Shown piece by piece: positions 60,278 to 64,000 of a stretch of DNA of 64,000 nt. The DNA is from Cupriavidus basilensis. GTDB taxonomy: Bacteria > Pseudomonadota > Gammaproteobacteria > Burkholderiales > Burkholderiaceae. Each line of letters begins with the position of its first letter. Position 1 is the first letter of the stretch. The notes beneath the pieces are model-generated. The model was not told the origin of the DNA. It saw nothing but the letters and a program-made list of their open reading frames with translations, and did not search any database. The position numbers and the translations under genes are program-made. The stretch is from NCBI RefSeq assembly GCF_008801925.2, contig NZ_CP062804.1, forward strand, positions 620,001 to 684,000, in the 5' to 3' direction.

Positions 60278-63200
60278 TTAAGCGTTGCCCTTGGCTGTGA
60301 GAGTGCCGCTGCGCAGATGCCCGCGCAACGCGCGTTCCAGCGTGGCTAGCCCCACCGGCTTGACCATCACTTCGCTCATGCCCGCGGCCAGCGCATGCAG
60401 GTGATCCTCGCTTTGCGCGCTCGCGGTGCAGCCGATGATGGGGATGCTGGCCAGCGCATCCTTGCGCGCGCGTATCGCGCGGGCCAGGCTGAAGCCATCC
60501 ATCACCGGCATCATGCAGTCGCAGATGATCAGGTCCGCAGGGCACCGCTGCAGGTCCTCCAAGGCCACGGCGCCGTTCTCCGCCGTCTCCACGGCAATGC
60601 CAAGCCGCTCCAACTGGCGCGCCATCAACAAGCGGTTGGGCGCGTGGTCGTCCACGACGAGCACGCGGGTGCCCGGCGCAAACAGCGCGATGGCCGCATT
60701 GCCGGCAGGCGGGGCGTCTGCCGGGGGCTGCGAAGCCGAAACCTCCAGGCTGAGGCGCACCAGCACGTGCGTGCCGCGTCCCGGTTCGCTCTCCAGGGTG
60801 ATCTCGCCTCCCATCTTGCGTACCAGGTTTTGTGCGATGGACAGGCCGAGCCCGGTGCCGCCGGTGTTCGCGCGCCCGGTTGACTCCACCTGGGAAAACG
60901 GCCGGAACAGCTTGCCGATCGCCTCCGCGGGAATGCCGATGCCGGTGTCCTTGATGCTGAGGCACAGCGCTTGCGATGCCCCCGTCGCGGCAGAGCCGTC
61001 GAGCCGGATATCCACGCTGCCGCGCTCGGTGAAGCGGATGGCATTGGAGAGAAAGTTGCTGATGACCTGCTTCATGCGAAAGATATCCACGTGATGCGCC
61101 GGCGCCACGGCATCGCTCACGCAGACGTTCAAGGCCACGCCCTTCTGGGCGGCGACGGGACCGAACATCTGCGTGACTTCATGCAGGCCCTGGCGCAGGC
61201 TGGCGGCGCGGGGTTGCAGCGTGAACTTGCCGGCCTCCATCTTGGAGAGGTCCAGGATATCGTCCAGCAGCGCCAGCAGCGATGTGGCCGCGCCATGCGC
61301 CGTGTCGAGTTGCTCGCGATCCTCGTGCCGGGCGTGCCGGCGCGTCAGTACCAGTTCCAGCATCCCGAGGATGGCGTTCATCGGCGTGCGTATCTCATGG
61401 CTGATCGAGGCCAGGAATGTCGACTTGGCGCGGTTGGCGGCCTCCGCGCGGTTCTTGGCGGCAGCCAGTTCGGCCAGCATCTGCTGGCGCTCCGTCACAT
61501 CGATCCAGCCCCCGACGATGCCCGCCGTGCCGCCATCGGCGCGGCGCAGCGGCACCACCCAGCTGATCACGCTGCACGGCGCGTTGCCGATGGTCAGTTG
61601 GCGATCGGCGCTGAACGGCAGGCCGGTGCGCAGCACGCGTTGATAAACGGCCATCAGTTCCTGGTGGCTGATATCGGGGTTGAAGGCGGAGTGCACGAAG
61701 GCCGGCCCGGTCCCGGCCAGCGCGCGCCGTGTCGTGCCCAGCGCCGCTTCGTAGGCGGTATTGCAGGTGATCATGCGGAACTGGCTGTCGCGCAGGTAGA
61801 TCGGCTGGGGAATGCCGTCGAGTACCGCCGTCTGGAACGCGACCTGGTCCTGCAAGGCACGCTCGGCCGCGCTGCGCTGCGTTACCTGCCGGCGCAGCGA
61901 GGTCACCCAAGCCAGAAACAGCAGGCCGGCCAGCACCAGGGCGGCCGCGCCAGCGATCAGCCATGGCATGAACCGGCGCCAGGCGAAGCCCGGCGACCTG
62001 GGTTCCGTCCAATGTGCGCGCATGGCGCCAAGCTCGTCGTGCGAGATGCTGAGGATGGCCTTGTTGATGATGCCCAGCAATTCCGGATGCCGGTTGCTGA
62101 CACCCACGCCGATTTCCAGCGGCACACCGCCCGCGTCCGCGGCGACCTTGAGCCGGCCGGCATAGGTTTGCCTGAGCATGCGGTCGGCCATGAAGGCGCT
62201 GGAGAGGGTGGCATCCGCGCGTCCCGTGGCGACCATGCGGAAGGCCTCATCGTACGAGTTGGTCTCGCGCTGGCTCACCGCGTAGCTGGCCCGCACGAGA
62301 TCGTAGAACCCGTCGAGCGGCGGTCCCGCGATGACCTTGCTGGCAAGGTCGGGCAGGCTCTCGATGCTGTCGTTGCCGGCGCGCGTGACAACGACCCAGT
62401 TGCCGGAAAAATAGGGCGCGCTGACCGAGAGCGGGGCGTTGCCGGTGGCGGCAGGGTTCAGCGGCAGGATGGGCACCACGTCCAGCGTGCCGTTCTTGAG
62501 CGCGGCAGTCGCGTCCGCGGCGCTAGCCGGCCAGTAAGGGACGAAACGCAGCCCGGTGCGCTGCGCGATCAGTTGCAGCACTTGCTCGGTGAGTCCGCCC
62601 AGGCGTTGCCTGGCGTCAACGAACTGGAAGGGAACCAGGTCGCGCGTCGCCAGGTAGCGCACCTCCGGATGCAGGGCCGCCCACGCGCGCTCTGCGGTGG
62701 TGAGCTTGAGCTTGTCGGTGATATCGAATTCGAGCGAGCTGGGCGTCCAGAAGGTGTCGATCTCGCGCCTGAGCGCAGCGGGCAGCTGCGCCAGCACCTG
62801 GTTGATGATCCGGCCCAGCGCGGGGTCGCTCACCGCGAACGTGACGCCCTCGTGCGCCAGCGGCGCGAAGTTGCGCGCCGTCAGTTCATCGTAGCGGTAT
62901 TGCTCGACGAGGTAGCCGGCCGCGGTGGCGTTGGTGACCATGACGAAGTCCGCTTCCCGGGAGAGCTGGTCGAGCGCGCTGAGCAGGTTCTGGAACGGCA
63001 GCAGCCGCGCGCCAGGGTAGGCTCGCTGCAGCAAGGCCGGCGAGACTTCGCCCGCCAGGTAGCCGATGGTGCGGCTGGCCCGGTTGCGCGCAAGGTCTCG
63101 CCGGGATACGACCTCGATCAGGCGATGGTCGTGGTATGGCGCGGTGCGCAAGCCGGTGCCCGGGTTGTCCAGCGAGGTGGTGATCAGGTCGATGGCGCCG

Positions 63201-63706
63201 CTGGCCAGATGGCTGCGTGCCAGTTCGTGCGAGGGGTAGCGCTGGATCTGCACCCGCACGCCAAGCCGGGCCACCACCACAGCAAGGTAGTCGGCGGAAA
63301 TCCCGCGGTAGTTCCCACTCAGGTCGACCAGGTCGAACGGCGGCAGGTAGTTGCCAACCACGGCCACCCGCAAGACCTTATGCGCGCGGCGCCATGCATG
63401 CGACGCCGCATCGTCGCCCCGGGGCGATGCGGTACGGTCGATGGCGTCGCTTGCGCCGGCGGGGTCCAGGCGGACCTGGGCATTCAGGCGCAACGGGCGC
63501 AGGGACTCGGCAGGCGGGGCAGCCAGCGCCAGCGTGCCCTGGCAAAGCGCCAGCAGCAGCACCAGCAGTTGTCGGCGCCACCAGTTGGCCGGCACGCACC
63601 GGCTCGCGGTGGGCGAGCCGTCCGCCGGCTGCGGGGAACTGCAGATGCGCATAAGGGAATCTCGTGGAGGGAGGCGCGCCGCGGTGTGACTGATTTGCGC
63701 ACGCAT
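60278..63706 (-). CDS. BvgS-like hybrid sensor histidine kinase (two Venus-flytrap domains, PAS, HK, REC; no HPt)
   Basis: 1,142 aa from ATG 63706 (GGAGG upstream); an ATG at 63652 is a possible alternative and the frame is open to 63865. After a signal segment (RRQLLVLLLALCQGTLALAA) come two periplasmic-binding-type domains (~110-330; ~345-590: LKLTTAERAWAALHPEVRYL onward). TM is at ~600-625. A PAS domain follows (FQTAVLDGIPQPIYLRDSQF), then HisKA with FLASISHEIRTPMNAILGML, HATPase (FLSNAIRFTERG; DTGIGIP; GGTGLGLSIAQNLV) and a receiver with Asp in LIICDCMMPVMDGFS. Classic BvgS/EvgS has an HPt after the receiver; here the chain ends GHLRSGTLTAKGNA. The relay must pass through the separate HPt protein. 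Confidence 0.9.
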   Translation of the reverse strand: MRAQISHTAARLPPRDSLMRICSSPQPADGSPTASRCVPANWWRRQLLVLLLALCQGTLALAAPPAESLRPLRLNAQVRLDPAGASDAIDRTASPRGDDAASHAWRRAHKVLRVAVVGNYLPPFDLVDLSGNYRGISADYLAVVVARLGVRVQIQRYPSHELARSHLASGAIDLITTSLDNPGTGLRTAPYHDHRLIEVVSRRDLARNRASRTIGYLAGEVSPALLQRAYPGARLLPFQNLLSALDQLSREADFVMVTNATAAGYLVEQYRYDELTARNFAPLAHEGVTFAVSDPALGRIINQVLAQLPAALRREIDTFWTPSSLEFDITDKLKLTTAERAWAALHPEVRYLATRDLVPFQFVDARQRLGGLTEQVLQLIAQRTGLRFVPYWPASAADATAALKNGTLDVVPILPLNPAATGNAPLSVSAPYFSGNWVVVTRAGNDSIESLPDLASKVIAGPPLDGFYDLVRASYAVSQRETNSYDEAFRMVATGRADATLSSAFMADRMLRQTYAGRLKVAADAGGVPLEIGVGVSNRHPELLGIINKAILSISHDELGAMRAHWTEPRSPGFAWRRFMPWLIAGAAALVLAGLLFLAWVTSLRRQVTQRSAAERALQDQVAFQTAVLDGIPQPIYLRDSQFRMITCNTAYEAALGTTRRALAGTGPAFVHSAFNPDISHQELMAVYQRVLRTGLPFSADRQLTIGNAPCSVISWVVPLRRADGGTAGIVGGWIDVTERQQMLAELAAAKNRAEAANRAKSTFLASISHEIRTPMNAILGMLELVLTRRHARHEDREQLDTAHGAATSLLALLDDILDLSKMEAGKFTLQPRAASLRQGLHEVTQMFGPVAAQKGVALNVCVSDAVAPAHHVDIFRMKQVISNFLSNAIRFTERGSVDIRLDGSAATGASQALCLSIKDTGIGIPAEAIGKLFRPFSQVESTGRANTGGTGLGLSIAQNLVRKMGGEITLESEPGRGTHVLVRLSLEVSASQPPADAPPAGNAAIALFAPGTRVLVVDDHAPNRLLMARQLERLGIAVETAENGAVALEDLQRCPADLIICDCMMPVMDGFSLARAIRARKDALASIPIIGCTASAQSEDHLHALAAGMSEVMVKPVGLATLERALRGHLRSGTLTAKGNA

Positions 63707-63975
63707 GGGGCTGCAGCCTCCAGGCGGCGCCGGGCGCCAGCCGGGAAGTGCATGCCTTGGCCCAAATGTACGGGCCGCGCTTGCGCTCAGATTTGAGAAG
63801 TGTCTGAAAAGACCTGCAGAACTTTCCGAGGCTTGCGCACGGGGAATGGGATCCGGGCGGGTCACGTCCGGTAATGCTTCTGCTCTGGAGTGACGTTTGA
63901 GGCGCGTGGACGCCGTTTCGGAGGCTTCTTATATCGTGATAGGCCCAGGCTATCCACCAATTATAGTAAAAACCA

Positions 63976-63995
63976 ATCGTTATGTTTGTAACGAT
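63976..63995. promoter_or_regulatory. 7-6-7 inverted repeat upstream of the hybrid kinase
   Basis: ATCGTTA, six bases, TAACGAT, in an AT-rich stretch at the right edge. Could be an operator for the kinase gene or for a gene outside the window. Confidence 0.4.
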
Positions 63996-64000
63996 GAATT

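Noticed and set aside
60971..63796. ~940-codon open frame antisense to the BvgS-like kinase
   Set aside because: Shadow frame; the minus strand encodes an unmistakable sensor kinase.
1..64000. tRNA, rRNA or riboswitch genes
   Set aside because: No tRNA-like cloverleaf, rRNA segment or known riboswitch core was recognised by eye; an Infernal/tRNAscan run would be needed to exclude them.

Overview
The window is GC-rich DNA from a beta-proteobacterium, most likely of the Cupriavidus/Ralstonia/Burkholderia group. This rests on gene content: an orphan VgrG type Vi secretion (T6SS) island with a TssM-like paralogue, a colanic-acid/cepacian-type exopolysaccharide (EPS) locus and a BvgS-type sensor kinase. 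Genus is inference; no rRNA or tRNA gene is visible.

Layout. (1) 1-3,767, minus strand: a flavin oxidoreductase fusion cut by the left edge, a glutathione S-transferase, a LysR regulator and a small membrane protein. (2) 4,301-9,446: EPS-linked housekeeping, with GDP-mannose mannosyl hydrolase (wcaH/gmm) convergent to galU, a PAP2 phosphatase, and a large secreted lipoprotein with a glycosidase-like domain. (3) 10,139-23,551: a T6SS VgrG island of vgrG, a cell-wall effector that appears split by a frameshift, four exported putative immunity proteins in a strikingly AT-rich block, a PAAR protein, a two-TM protein and a TssM/ImcF-like protein without an ATPase motif. An IS3 orfA remnant closes the island. 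(4) 24,246-55,194: a Wzx/Wzy-type EPS cluster. It contains two paralogous membrane acyltransferases around a WcaF-like acetyltransferase, a third acyltransferase, five glycosyltransferases, a flippase, a PIG-L deacetylase, a GlxA/AraC regulator, manC, a WcaJ-type initiating transferase, a Wzc kinase, gmd, fcl, a Wzy-like polymerase, a GMC oxidoreductase, the Wza exporter, a Crp/Fnr regulator and a second Wzc-like protein. (5) 55,315-63,706: a LysR regulator, a transglutaminase-like protein and a phosphorelay made of an RcsB-like response regulator, a BvgA/EvgA-like response regulator, a stand-alone HPt protein and a BvgS-like hybrid kinase that lacks its own HPt.

How it fits together. ManC, Gmd and Fcl make GDP-mannose and then GDP-L-fucose; WcaH can hydrolyse GDP-sugars; GalU supplies UDP-glucose. 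The WcaJ homologue starts a lipid-linked repeat unit, the glycosyltransferases extend it, the acyltransferases and deacetylase decorate it, Wzx flips it, Wzy polymerises it, and Wzc/Wza export it. The RcsB-like regulator and split BvgS relay are plausible controllers. A palindrome GGAAATTTCC occurs both between the two response-regulator genes and just upstream of the vgrG island, which suggests (not proves) joint control of EPS and T6SS. The whole T6SS island lies inside what is otherwise an EPS locus.
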